Assembly: GCA_937891975.1 (NCBI GenBank)
Contig: CALAUA010000025.1
Coordinates: 1-64,000 of the forward strand
Source of the DNA: an uncultured Bacteroidales bacterium
GTDB taxonomy: Bacteria > Bacteroidota > Bacteroidia > Bacteroidales > Paludibacteraceae
Length of the DNA: 64,000 bases
Direction of reading: 5' to 3'
The notes under the pieces are model-generated. The model did not search any database. It was not told the DNA's origin and saw nothing but the letters and a program-made list of their open reading frames with translations. Within the stretch, counting starts at the first letter, position 1. Each line of letters opens with the position of its first letter. A program made the position numbers and the translations under genes. Shown here one piece after another: positions 43,838-52,489 of this stretch.

Positions 43838-44950
43838 ATGGTTTCGTACTTATTATTATATCTTTTTCTTGCCATAGGCGTATCGTTTTTGTGTAGTTTG
43901 TTGGAGTCGGTATTGATGTCCACCACCTTGTCGTATATCAATCTTCGTGATGAGGAGGGTTACAAGCCCGCCAAACTCATGAAGAAATTCAAAGTGGACA
44001 CCGAGCGTCCATTGGCGGCTATCCTTTCGCTCAACACGATTGCCAACACTGTGGGTGCTTCAGGCGTGGGTCTGCAAGCCACTTTGGTCTTTGGCGAAGC
44101 GTGGTTTGGTGTGGCGAGTGGCGTGATGACGGTGCTGATATTAGTCTTCTCAGAGATTATCCCTAAAACCATCGGTACTACCTATTGGAAACAACTCATG
44201 GGTTTTGCTGCCAATGTGATTCGTGTATTGGTGTGGGCGATGTTCCCTGTGGTGAAGATCATCGAGCTCATTGCTCGCCTCTTCCCCGAACCCGACGAAG
44301 CGGCTGTCAGCCGTGAGGAAGTGATTGCCATGGCGAATGTGGGCGAAGAAGAAGGTGTGATAGAGGAGGACGAGAACAAGATTATCCGCAATGTCATGCG
44401 CCTCAACGAGGTGAAGGCATACGAGGTGATGACCCCTCGTGTGGTGGCGGCTATTGCTTCGGAGAAGATGACCTTGCGTGAGTATTACGATAGCGACCAA
44501 TACGACCATTTCTCGCGTATCCCTGTCTATGCCGACTCGCCAGAGTTCATCACGGGTTATGTGTTGCGTGGCGACGCGTTGGAAGACCTGACCGAAGACC
44601 AATTCCAGAAGACCCTCGGCGAGATCAAACGACCACTCTTGTACTTCAACGAAGAGATGAATGTCGGTGATATCTTCGACGCTATGCTCAAGGAGAAGTC
44701 GCAGATTGGCGTGGTGATTGACGAGTATGGTTGCTTGCAAGGTATCATTACTTTTGAGGATGTGATTGAGACTATCTTCGGTCTGGAGATCATCGACGAG
44801 ATGGATGTCGTGACCGACATGCAGCAATACGCTCGCGAACGCTGGCAACTCCGCCAAAAACGCTTCAAACCTGTCGTTATGCGCAGCACTCCAGAAGGCG
44901 AAACAGAAGAGGTACTTGATGCACCAAGCGAAGAATCCAAAACAGAATAA
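43838..44950 (+). CDS. CNNM/hemolysin-type membrane protein with CBS domains
   Basis: A 370-aa protein with an N-terminal DUF21 transmembrane domain of about four helices (residues 1-140), then a CBS pair (about 175-330; VMTPRVVAAIA, then IGVVIDEYGCLQGIITFEDVIE). This family is thought to move magnesium or other divalent ions, as in CorC/CNNM; the ion here is not known. The usual C-terminal CorC_HlyC domain is not evident and the C-terminus is charged. It is preceded by its own promoter and followed by a terminator. Confidence 0.85.
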   Translation: MVSYLLLYLFLAIGVSFLCSLLESVLMSTTLSYINLRDEEGYKPAKLMKKFKVDTERPLAAILSLNTIANTVGASGVGLQATLVFGEAWFGVASGVMTVLILVFSEIIPKTIGTTYWKQLMGFAANVIRVLVWAMFPVVKIIELIARLFPEPDEAAVSREEVIAMANVGEEEGVIEEDENKIIRNVMRLNEVKAYEVMTPRVVAAIASEKMTLREYYDSDQYDHFSRIPVYADSPEFITGYVLRGDALEDLTEDQFQKTLGEIKRPLLYFNEEMNVGDIFDAMLKEKSQIGVVIDEYGCLQGIITFEDVIETIFGLEIIDEMDVVTDMQQYARERWQLRQKRFKPVVMRSTPEGETEEVLDAPSEESKTE

Positions 44951-44957
44951 ATATCCG

Positions 44958-44988
44958 ATAGAGTGTAGAACACCGTTCTGCACTCTAT
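44958..44988 (+). terminator. Terminator of the CNNM-type gene
   Basis: ATAGAGTG-T-AGAAC pairs with GTTCT-G-CACTCTAT around ACC, followed by TTTTTTATT. It starts 7 bases past the stop. Confidence 0.8.
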
Positions 44989-45006
44989 TTTTTATTAATT
45001 CTACCT

Positions 45007-45138
45007 AATTGCCTTTTGATTCCCCTTGGATTGCCCCCTATCAGCCACCTGTCTCCATAGGAACTTCATAGGTACTTCATAGGAATTTCATAGGGACTTC
45101 GCCGAATGATTACCCTAACTTCACCGAAATATCCTCAG
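45007..45138. repeat. 11-bp phased repeat tract, about 12 units
   Basis: Units keep an 11-bp phase from AATTGCCTTTT (45007) through AACTTCATAGG, TACTTCATAGG, AATTTCATAGG (45062-45094) to AATATCCTCAG (45128-45138). The centre is well conserved, the edges diverged. This convergent spacer has no gene. Confidence 0.8.
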
Positions 45139-45237
45139 GGCATCACCAAAGAATTTTAGTAACATTTACCTATCAAATCCAAACATAAAATACGGCGCGT
45201 TTTGCGCACCGTATCTTATATTACGAACAGTAGGTAC

Positions 45238-45717
45238 TTATTCTTTGTAATATGACAAAAAGACTGCAATTTCTGCTTCCATCGATGAAGCATTTTTAAG
45301 TTCTTTTTCAATTTGAGGAAATGCTGTGCCTTGGCTATTCAAATGCGAAATAACAACATACTGAATCTTTTGCAAGTTGAGGATATTCTCTTGCGTTTCA
45401 GGTAAGGACTTATAGATGCCGTTATATTTATTAAATGCCCTACTACCTGTATAATGCTGTGATAATTTTACAATTTGCTTGTGCACTTGCTCACACTTTT
45501 GTATATCTTCAGCACTTGCCATTTTGGAGGCAGGTTGAGGAGTATGTGTTGTTTCATTATTATTTTTAACTACTGATGTCTTTTGCGCATGATTCGCATA
45601 AAGTGTTTCATATGCAAAAGATTGCTTTTGCGTTCCCAAATTATAACTCTGAGCAACGATATTTTGTTGGCATATCAGTAATATGCACAACACAATTAAA
45701 TTATATACTCTTTTCAT
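45238..45717 (-). CDS. Small exported protein of unknown function
   Basis: A 159-aa protein with a signal peptide (MKRVYNLIVLCILLICQQNIVAQ). The mature part is polar and helical, with no motif I recognise. Its start overlaps the stop of the upstream lipoprotein gene by four bases (ATGA), so the two are translated together and probably act together. The AT-rich composition is unlike the purine genes. Confidence 0.6.
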   Translation of the reverse strand: MKRVYNLIVLCILLICQQNIVAQSYNLGTQKQSFAYETLYANHAQKTSVVKNNNETTHTPQPASKMASAEDIQKCEQVHKQIVKLSQHYTGSRAFNKYNGIYKSLPETQENILNLQKIQYVVISHLNSQGTAFPQIEKELKNASSMEAEIAVFLSYYKE

Positions 45718-46226
45718 TTTACGGACGAATTAATAGATTGATTAACAGACTGAAGAGATGTTTTGTTGTGAACAGATGTTTTGTTAATAGTCACATTTTC
45801 AGGATATAATTTGGTTGGTGCCCAAATAGAATCATTTAAATTGCGGAAGTTTTTGTATTTTGCAGGATAGCCAGACACAGTTATTTCGTGAATAGAACTG
45901 CAAGTATTTCCCCAACCCCAACCTGATTTTTTAGATACAGTGATATATTCTAAATTCACCAATATATCTCCACCACCGTTTACGCGCAATGCTTCACGAA
46001 TAGCAGTTTTAATTACATTTAAGTCTCCACCAAGTCTTACTTCTATACTTGGTTGAAATGTAAATGAAATGCGTTCATCGGAAACCTCTAAATCTGCTAC
46101 GGTTGCTGTGTTGATGTAAGTAGATGGTTGTTGGCAGGTTGCACTAACATCTGTGATTGTCAATGTTTTGCAAGATGTTGCAGCAAAAGCAACAAACATT
46201 AATGACAGAAAAAGAATCTTTTTCAT
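45714..46226 (-). CDS. Lipoprotein of unknown function
   Basis: A 170-aa protein from ATG 46226 with a lipoprotein signal (MKKILFLSLMFVAFAATSC), so Cys19 is the likely lipid site. The mature part has beta-strand character and ends WAPTKLYPENVTINKT-like. I do not recognise the family. A reverse promoter lies about 380 bases upstream, with a structured region between, so the leader may be long. It is coupled to the gene at 45238. Confidence 0.65.
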   Translation of the reverse strand: MKKILFLSLMFVAFAATSCKTLTITDVSATCQQPSTYINTATVADLEVSDERISFTFQPSIEVRLGGDLNVIKTAIREALRVNGGGDILVNLEYITVSKKSGWGWGNTCSSIHEITVSGYPAKYKNFRNLNDSIWAPTKLYPENVTINKTSVHNKTSLQSVNQSINSSVK

Positions 46227-46344
46227 AACTTTTCTTGCTCGCTTATATCCCATTGAGCATCGGTTTTGAATAATGCTTTTGGGAAAGTCGGCTCCAAACC
46301 TCCCATTGGTATAGATATAGAAAAAGCGTGGAACCTTACCTTTG

Positions 46345-46566
46345 CTTATTCTTCATTGTGAGGTACCGGAAAGACCTTGCCAGCAAGAATAAGTAACGAA
46401 CGCCCACGCCGAATATGAAAAGCCACCAAACAGAGCAATCCAACAAAGGATGCTCTGCGGGCGGGATAGTCATATCCCAAAGGGCGTTTACTGCCTTCTT
46501 GTTTTGCGCTGGCGAAAATTTCCGGTTTTCACAATGCCAAAACAAGCGCTAATAAACGCTTTTTAT
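46345..46566. ncRNA. Candidate structured RNA, strand uncertain
   Basis: The region is rich in stems: a closing pair CTTATTCTT/AAGAATAAG (46345-46393), AACGCCC with GGGCGTT, GCAGAGC with GCTCTG (about 46432-46460), GGGATA-GTCA-TATCCC, GAAAA/TTTTC, and a terminator-like AAGCG/CGCTT plus T run at about 46551-46571 in the + direction. A TACCTTTG box at 46337-46344 lies just before it on the + strand, but without a TTG at the right distance; on the - strand a full promoter (46605-46636) reads into it. A 6S-like RNA is one possibility, but I cannot verify it. The 69-aa frame inside is probably not a gene. Confidence 0.4.
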
Positions 46567-46604
46567 AATATGTCTGCAAAACCGATTGCTCGGATTTGCG
46601 ACTG

Positions 46605-46636
46605 CAAAGGTACTACAAAAAATCGACACAAGCAAA
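46605..46636 (-). promoter_or_regulatory. Reverse promoter toward the structured region and lipoprotein genes
   Basis: On the reverse strand TTTG (46633-46636) and TACCTTTG (46605-46612) are separated by 20 bases. Confidence 0.7.
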
Positions 46637-46672
46637 TAAAAACTAAATTTTTGCCTAATTTTTAATATACAC

Positions 46673-46703
46673 TTGTGTATATTCAAAAAAAATAGTAACT
46701 TTG
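46673..46703 (+). promoter_or_regulatory. Promoter of gcvP
   Basis: TTG at 46673-46675 and TAACTTTG at 46696-46703, with a 20-base gap. The leader to the GTG start is 130 bases and made of repeat units. Confidence 0.75.
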
Positions 46704-46721
46704 CACCCACATTCGTTGTGT

Positions 46722-46825
46722 CAACGCTTTAGCCAAGTACGCGAAGCCATTAACGTAAAACCAACAACGCGAAGCCACTAACGTGAGCGTAGCGAACCAC
46801 TAACGTGAGTGAAACGAAACTAAAA
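46722..46825. repeat. Array D: 22-bp-type repeats in the gcvP leader
   Basis: Units such as ACGCGAAGCCACTAACGTG and AGCGTAGCGAACCACTAACG, as in arrays A to C, but here inside a 5' leader, as the promoter lies upstream. Confidence 0.7.
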
Positions 46826-46835
46826 AATATATATT

Positions 46836-49682
46836 GTGAAAACTAACTACTTGAAAAGCAGACATATCGGTCTGACAGAGCAAGACCAACAGCAGATGTT
46901 GGAAGTAATCGGAGTGAAAAGTGTGGATGAACTCATCGCACAAACGATGCCAGCGGATATCCTTCTGGAAGAGCCACTTGACCTCGATGAGCCACTAACC
47001 GAACAAGAGCACCTGAACACCATGCACCAAATGGCAGCGAAGAACCAACTTTATCGCTCGTACATTGGTCGCGGATGGTATGGCACCAATACGCCTGCTG
47101 TGATTCAACGCAATATATTGGAGAACCCTGTTTGGTACACCTCTTACACTCCATACCAAGCCGAAGTGAGCCAAGGTCGTTTGGAGGCATTGTTTGTATA
47201 TCAAACGATGATTAGCGACCTCACAGGCCTGCCGCTTGCCAACTGTTCGCTTCTTGATGAAGCAACAGCAGCAGCCGAAGCCGTAACGATGATGCGCAAC
47301 CTGCGCAGCCGTGATATGGTGAAAGCAGGCGTGAAGAAGGTATTGGTGGACAAGAAAATCTTTGCCAACACCTTAAACGTAATGCGCACACGCGCGAAAG
47401 GACAAGACATCGAGCTTGTGATGGTGGATTATGCAATGGTGACAAGCGATTGGCTCGCAGCGAATGGTCCGTTCTTTGGCGCAATCGTGCAATGGCCAAA
47501 TGCAGATGGTGCGATTGAAGACTACACCGCCTTCATTGATGACTGCCACGCCGCAGGCATGAAAGTGACGGTGATTGCCGACCTGATGGCATTGGCATTG
47601 CTCAAGCCACTCAACGCAGATATTATGTGCGGTACAGCACAACGCTTCGGTTTGCCAATGGGCTTTGGTGGTCCTACCGCAGGATATATGGCTACTTGCG
47701 AGGAGTACAAACGCGATATGCCAGGTCGTATCATCGGTCTGAGCAAAGACACATATGAGAAACCTGCTTTCCGCCTTGCTTTGCAGACACGCGAGCAACA
47801 TATCAAACGCGAGAAAGCAACATCGAATATCTGTACCGCAGAAGCCCTGTCGGCTGTGATGGCAGGTATGTACGGCGTGTATCACGGTGCAGAGGGTATT
47901 CGTGAGATAGCAGAGGGTATTCATGGTAAAGCCGTGTATCTGAGCGAGATGCTGCAAGCATATGGCTACGAGCAAGAGAACACCGAGTTCTTTGATACAC
48001 TGAAAATCCGCCACGAGAATGGGGTAGAGGCAGTGCGCGAAGCGGCTGAAGAATTGGGCATCAACCTCTACTACGATGAGGAAGGTTGGATTGGCATCTC
48101 ACTCGACGAGAGCGTGACGGTGGATGATATGAACGACATCATCGAGCTCTTTGCTAACGCATCGGGCAACATGGCGCAATACGAAGATAGCGAGGAGTCC
48201 TTCGAAGGGCTTTGGGCAATCAACGAAAACCGCGTTCGCGAGGTAGATTACCTGCAAGAGGAGGTATTCAAACTATATCACACCGAGACCGAGATGATGC
48301 GTTATCTCAAACGTCTGGAGCGCAAGGATATTAGTTTGACCCATACAATGATTCCATTGGGCTCATGCACCATGAAGCTCAACCCTGCGGCTGCGATGAT
48401 TCCTGTGACCTATCCTAGTTATATGGGCGTTCATCCATTGGCACCTGCTGAGCAAGTGGCTGGATATATGGAGGTTATGGAAGACCTGGAGCAACAATTG
48501 GCTACTATCACGGGCTTTGCAGCATGCAACCTGCAACCTACTTCGGGTGCAGCAGGCGAGTATGCCGGTCTGGTGACTATCCGCGAGTATCTCCACCAAC
48601 AAGGTCAAGATCATCGCAATATCCTCCTTATTCCTGCTTCGGCTCACGGAACTAACCCTGCCTCTTGTGCACAAGCAGGTATGATTCCTGTGGTAGTGAA
48701 ATGCGACGAGAACGGTAACACTGACCTCGCTGACTGGCGCGAGAAAGCCGAGCAACACAAGGACAACTTGGCGGGTTGTATGATTACCTATCCATCAACA
48801 CATGGTATCTTTGAGATGGCTATCCGCGAGATGTGCCAGATCGTACACGACTGCGGTGGACAAGTATATATGGACGGTGCGAACATGAACGCGCAGATTG
48901 GTTACACCAATCCTGGTTTTATCGGTGCAGATGTCTGCCACCTCAACTTGCACAAGTCCTTTGCTAGTCCTCACGGCGGTGGTGGACCTGGTGTGGGTGC
49001 AATATGCTGCGCTGCACACTTGGTGGACGCTATGCCTCAAGCTGAGAACAACCGCGTATCAAGTGCGCTCTATGGCAATGCGAACATGGCACTCATCTCC
49101 TACGGCTATATCCGTATGATGGGCGAAGAGGGCTTGCGCGAATCTACTGCAGCCGCTATCGTAAGTGCGAACTACATGGCTGAGAAACTGAAAGATGCAT
49201 TCGGCATCGTTTATACAGGTGTAAACGGTAGAGTAGGTCACGAGTTGATTCTCGACTGCCGTCAGTTCCATAGTATCGGTATCACCGAATCAGATATTGC
49301 TAAACGCTTGATGGACTTCGGTTATCACGCGCCTACTTTGAGTTTCCCTGTGCACGGCACATTGATGGTAGAGCCAACCGAGAGCGAGAGTTTGCACGAG
49401 TTGGATCAATTCATTGACGCGCTGCTCACTATCCGCGAGGAGATTGCCGAGGTAGAGCGTGGCGAGGTGGATAAGAAAGACAACGTACTGCTCAATGCGC
49501 CACACCCTGAGTATGAGGTAGTGGCTGACGAGTGGAACCACCCATACAGCCGCCAGAAAGCAGCCTATCCAGCAGAGTGGGTGAAAGCCAACAAGTTCTG
49601 GATACCTGTATCCCGCGTAGATAATGGTTGGGGAGACCGCAACCTCGTTGCACGATATAACGAAGAAGTAAAAACTCTCTAA
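46836..49682 (+). CDS. gcvP: Glycine dehydrogenase (decarboxylating), P-protein
   Basis: This PLP enzyme of the glycine cleavage system decarboxylates glycine and loads the aminomethyl group on the H-protein, feeding methylene-tetrahydrofolate. The 948-aa protein is the fused (alpha plus beta) form; LNLHKSFASPHGGGGPG holds the PLP-binding Lys, in the C-terminal half. The start is GTG 46836 (MKTNYLKSRHIGLTEQD), chosen because it matches the family N-terminus. GcvT and GcvH are not in the window. It is followed by a short TAAACACTAAAC spacer and yitT genes. Confidence 0.93.
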   Translation: MKTNYLKSRHIGLTEQDQQQMLEVIGVKSVDELIAQTMPADILLEEPLDLDEPLTEQEHLNTMHQMAAKNQLYRSYIGRGWYGTNTPAVIQRNILENPVWYTSYTPYQAEVSQGRLEALFVYQTMISDLTGLPLANCSLLDEATAAAEAVTMMRNLRSRDMVKAGVKKVLVDKKIFANTLNVMRTRAKGQDIELVMVDYAMVTSDWLAANGPFFGAIVQWPNADGAIEDYTAFIDDCHAAGMKVTVIADLMALALLKPLNADIMCGTAQRFGLPMGFGGPTAGYMATCEEYKRDMPGRIIGLSKDTYEKPAFRLALQTREQHIKREKATSNICTAEALSAVMAGMYGVYHGAEGIREIAEGIHGKAVYLSEMLQAYGYEQENTEFFDTLKIRHENGVEAVREAAEELGINLYYDEEGWIGISLDESVTVDDMNDIIELFANASGNMAQYEDSEESFEGLWAINENRVREVDYLQEEVFKLYHTETEMMRYLKRLERKDISLTHTMIPLGSCTMKLNPAAAMIPVTYPSYMGVHPLAPAEQVAGYMEVMEDLEQQLATITGFAACNLQPTSGAAGEYAGLVTIREYLHQQGQDHRNILLIPASAHGTNPASCAQAGMIPVVVKCDENGNTDLADWREKAEQHKDNLAGCMITYPSTHGIFEMAIREMCQIVHDCGGQVYMDGANMNAQIGYTNPGFIGADVCHLNLHKSFASPHGGGGPGVGAICCAAHLVDAMPQAENNRVSSALYGNANMALISYGYIRMMGEEGLRESTAAAIVSANYMAEKLKDAFGIVYTGVNGRVGHELILDCRQFHSIGITESDIAKRLMDFGYHAPTLSFPVHGTLMVEPTESESLHELDQFIDALLTIREEIAEVERGEVDKKDNVLLNAPHPEYEVVADEWNHPYSRQKAAYPAEWVKANKFWIPVSRVDNGWGDRNLVARYNEEVKTL

Positions 49683-49722
49683 ACACTAAACAGTAGGCGC
49701 TTTGCGCCGTCCACTAAACAAC
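49683..49722. repeat. CTAAAC-type spacer repeat after gcvP
   Basis: ACACTAAAC, the palindrome GGCGCTTTGCGCC, then CCACTAAAC. It has the same layout as the pyr operon spacers. Confidence 0.55.
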
Positions 49723-49727
49723 ATAAT

Positions 49728-50651
49728 ATGTCCAAAGGAAAACTTCGTGAACAGCTCAAAGGCTATCAGCGCATGAAACCGCTGGTAACAATCAAAGAGT
49801 ATATAATGATTATTCTTTGCACCATTCCGTATGCCATTGCGGTCAACTGGATATTGGTGCCACACACCATCGTCGGTGGCGGACTGACAGGTCTTTGTGA
49901 GATTATCTATTTTGCTACAGATACTTTCGTTCCTATCTGGTTGAGTTCGTTTGTATGCAACTTAGCACTGTTGATAGCAGCATATTTCACCGTAGGATGG
50001 CGCTACTGCGTTCGTACACTATGGGGCGTACTCTGGTACACTATTTGGCTGAAAGTCATAGAGATACCTGCTGAACCAGTCATCTCCGACCCATTCATGG
50101 CGGTCATCTTAGGCGGTCTGTTTATGGGTTGCTTCTTGGGGGTAGTGTTCCTCAACAACGGCAGCACGGGTGGAGTAGATATCGTGGCAATGATTGTGAA
50201 TAAATACAAACATTTGCCAATGGGACGCGTACTTATGGCATGCGATATTGTGATTATCCTATGTGCATATTTCTTGCCTGAGATTAAGGAATTGCCATTT
50301 GGTCAAGGTCTTGAGAAGATTCTCTTTGGTCTCTGTTACACTTTCATGGCGGGTACTGCTGTGGATTGGGTCCTCAATCGCACGCGCCAATCGGTGCAGT
50401 TCTTCATTTTCAGCAGCAAGTACGAAGAGATTGCCGAAGCTATTATGACCCAAGTTCCACGCGGTGTGACCTTCCTCGAAGCGCAAGGTGGCTATACCAA
50501 GAACCCAGGTAAAGTGATTACGGTAATAGCGCGCCAATACGAATCGGCTAAGATTTTCCGTTTGGTGAATGCCATTGATCCTAACGCCTTTGTCAGTCAA
50601 AGCCAAGTGCGTGGAGTCTTCGGACAAGGTTTCGACCCAATGAGTAAATAA
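49728..50651 (+). CDS. YitT-family membrane protein, first copy
   Basis: A 307-aa protein with about five hydrophobic helices (residues about 20-215) and a C-terminal DUF2179-type cytoplasmic domain (SVQFFIFSSKYEEIAEAI, VTVIARQYESAKIFRLV). YitT proteins are membrane proteins of unknown, possibly transport, function. The next gene is a close paralogue 16 bases on, ending in the same DPNAFVSQ...GVFGQGFD, showing a tandem duplication. Confidence 0.85.
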   Translation: MSKGKLREQLKGYQRMKPLVTIKEYIMIILCTIPYAIAVNWILVPHTIVGGGLTGLCEIIYFATDTFVPIWLSSFVCNLALLIAAYFTVGWRYCVRTLWGVLWYTIWLKVIEIPAEPVISDPFMAVILGGLFMGCFLGVVFLNNGSTGGVDIVAMIVNKYKHLPMGRVLMACDIVIILCAYFLPEIKELPFGQGLEKILFGLCYTFMAGTAVDWVLNRTRQSVQFFIFSSKYEEIAEAIMTQVPRGVTFLEAQGGYTKNPGKVITVIARQYESAKIFRLVNAIDPNAFVSQSQVRGVFGQGFDPMSK

Positions 50652-50667
50652 ACACCTTTCACCTTTC

Positions 50668-51618
50668 ATGACTCCTTACACGCAATACCCAATCAGCAAA
50701 GTTGTTCGAGAATACATCTTCATCATTCTCGGCTTGTTTCCTTTTGCCTTGATGGTCAACTGGATTTTCGTGCCGCATAATGTAGTCGGTGCTGGTCTGA
50801 CGGGTATTTGTTCGATCATTTACTACGCTACGCAAGGGCTCTTCCCTAATATTTTCCCTGAATATGGTGGTGCTATACCTATGTGGCTTAGCACATTGTC
50901 TATCAATGCAATACTCCTATTGATTGCCATGCTCACTGTGGGTTGGCGTTTCTGCGTGCGCACATTGGTAGGTGCATTGGCATTGGCATTTTGGTATCGT
51001 GTGATACCTATGCGTGTAGAGCCATTGATTGCAGATCCTGTCACAGCTTGTATCGTAGGCGGTGTGGTCTTTGGTCTGAGTTTAGGTATTGTAATGCTCA
51101 ACAACGGCTCATCGGGTGGTACCGACATCGTGGCAATGATTGTTAATCACTACAAAGATGTGTCGTTGGGTAAAGTGATGGTTATCTGCGATGCAGTGAT
51201 TATTGCCAGCAGTTATTTCCTGCCCATTCCAGATCAGTTCTATGTAGAGGGAATGGATATTGTGGACTTCAAGATCAAGCGTATTCTGTATGGTCTCTGT
51301 ATGACCGTCAGCTATACGGCAGCGCTCGATTGGATCATGTCGCGCATGCGCCAATCGGTGCAGTTCTTCATCTTCTCTAGCAAGTATGCCGAGATTGCTA
51401 CTGCTATCAATCAAACTGTCCATCGTGGTGTAACAGTCTTGGATGGAAAAGGGTGGTATAGCCAGCAACCCATCCATATTGTCACTGTACTTGCCCGCAA
51501 ACAAGAGAGTCAATTGATTTTCCATATCATCAAATCAATCGACCCTAATGCGTTTGTCAGTCAAGCCAATGTCAGTGGCGTCTTTGGACAAGGATTCGAT
51601 ACAATCAAGAATAAGTAA
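50668..51618 (+). CDS. YitT-family membrane protein, second copy
   Basis: A 316-aa paralogue of the preceding gene. It shares VREYIFIILGLFPFALMVNW (against VKEYIMIILC in the first), the glycine-rich NNGSSGGTDIVAMIVN, RMRQSVQFFIFSSKY and the ending DPNAFVSQANVSGVFGQGFD. It has an extra segment around NIFPEYGGAIP and PDQFYVEGMDIVD. The two are probably co-expressed and may form a hetero-oligomer; that is inferred. Confidence 0.85.
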   Translation: MTPYTQYPISKVVREYIFIILGLFPFALMVNWIFVPHNVVGAGLTGICSIIYYATQGLFPNIFPEYGGAIPMWLSTLSINAILLLIAMLTVGWRFCVRTLVGALALAFWYRVIPMRVEPLIADPVTACIVGGVVFGLSLGIVMLNNGSSGGTDIVAMIVNHYKDVSLGKVMVICDAVIIASSYFLPIPDQFYVEGMDIVDFKIKRILYGLCMTVSYTAALDWIMSRMRQSVQFFIFSSKYAEIATAINQTVHRGVTVLDGKGWYSQQPIHIVTVLARKQESQLIFHIIKSIDPNAFVSQANVSGVFGQGFDTIKNK

Positions 51619-51650
51619 TTCTTATTATCTATAATCATCTACAACGTCTT

Positions 51651-51733
51651 CTATTCCCGAACCTATACTGAACCTATACCGAAGGATTGGTATTCTTTTT
51701 GTTAACCCTTAGTTAACCTTTGGTTAAGGGTAG
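51651..51733. repeat. 11-bp repeats in two groups
   Basis: CTATTCCCGAA, CCTATACTGAA and CCTATACCGAA (51651-51683), and GTTAACCCTTA, GTTAACCTTTG and GTTAAGGGTAG (51701-51733). Each group has an exact 11-bp period. Confidence 0.8.
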
Positions 51734-52351
51734 TATATGCATTAATCCCAAGGAATATTCTATTTCCAAGTGATATTCTCTATAAAGTTGCAGGATTTTC
51801 TTTCTTGCTGAGAATCTCATATTTTGAACAATTACCCAAGTTGTTCAAAAATATTCAATTCTCGTGAATTTACAATTTTATCGTATTTATATCATTCATT
51901 ACTATTTACTAAACGCAAAACTATATTGTGAAGAGTAGGGGAGAGATACTCTATTTTTCCAATTCATCTGTGTGAAATTCTAAATAAATAGAAATATTTT
52001 CAAGCACTCACCCCTATATAGTTCACATGATTAAACCACATAATATAAACTTACACACCTCACTTTTCACTAATTTTACAATTCCATATTACTATGAGTT
52101 TATGTTTATAATATATCTATTTAATTCGCTATAAACCAATAAAATAACGATAAATAACAAAGTGTTAGTTTAAGTTTATAGGATAATATTAACAATCCGG
52201 TTAGAATCTAGCAAAATAATTGTGAATAAATAATACAAAATACTGATAATCAATGGCATTTTACAAATAAGTTTAAGTGTTAAAGTAACACATAGATTAA
52301 TACCTAAACGATAATACATCTTGATGAGGTAAGTGCACGTGAGTGTTGGGA

Positions 52352-52367
52352 ATTCACAAAAGTGAAT
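52352..52367. promoter_or_regulatory. Operator-like inverted repeat before the XRE gene
   Basis: ATTCAC-AAAA-GTGAAT is a perfect 6-base inverted repeat lying 31 bases upstream of the promoter's TTTG. It may be the binding site of the downstream regulator; that is inferred. Confidence 0.4.
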
Positions 52368-52398
52368 ATAACACACTTTTAATATGTGAATTATAAAA

Positions 52399-52430
52399 TT
52401 TGCATATGTGAAATATTTTTTATACCTTTG
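52399..52430 (+). promoter_or_regulatory. Promoter of the XRE gene
   Basis: TTTG at 52399-52402 and TACCTTTG at 52423-52430, with a 20-base gap. The start codon lies 59 bases on. Confidence 0.75.
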
Positions 52431-52489
52431 CAGAGGATTTTTGAAACAATATTTATATGATTATTGAATTTTGCTGAGAATTGAATAAA

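Larger units (their letters stand above)
51619..52398. other. AT-rich, gene-free spacer
   Basis: About 780 bases with 11-bp repeats at its left end, many short stretches of TTTAAGT/ACTTAAA type, and one sequence like a DnaA box (TTATTCACA, reverse strand, near 52220). No credible gene is present; the longest reverse frame (52176-52376) starts in repeat-like AT-rich sequence. The right end holds the operator-like sequence before the XRE gene. Confidence 0.5.

Noticed and set aside
46336..46545. A 69-aa reverse frame (MFWHCENRKFSPAQ...)
   Set aside because: It lies within the strongly structured region, has no clear ribosome site, and the codons are better explained by stems. It cannot be excluded fully.
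46704..46835. Glycine riboswitch before gcvP
   Set aside because: The leader is made of 22-bp-type repeats and lacks the conserved glycine aptamer core.
52210..52235. Possible replication origin because of a TTATTCACA box and AT-rich DNA
   Set aside because: Only one box is seen, without a cluster, and no dnaA, dnaN or parAB genes are near.
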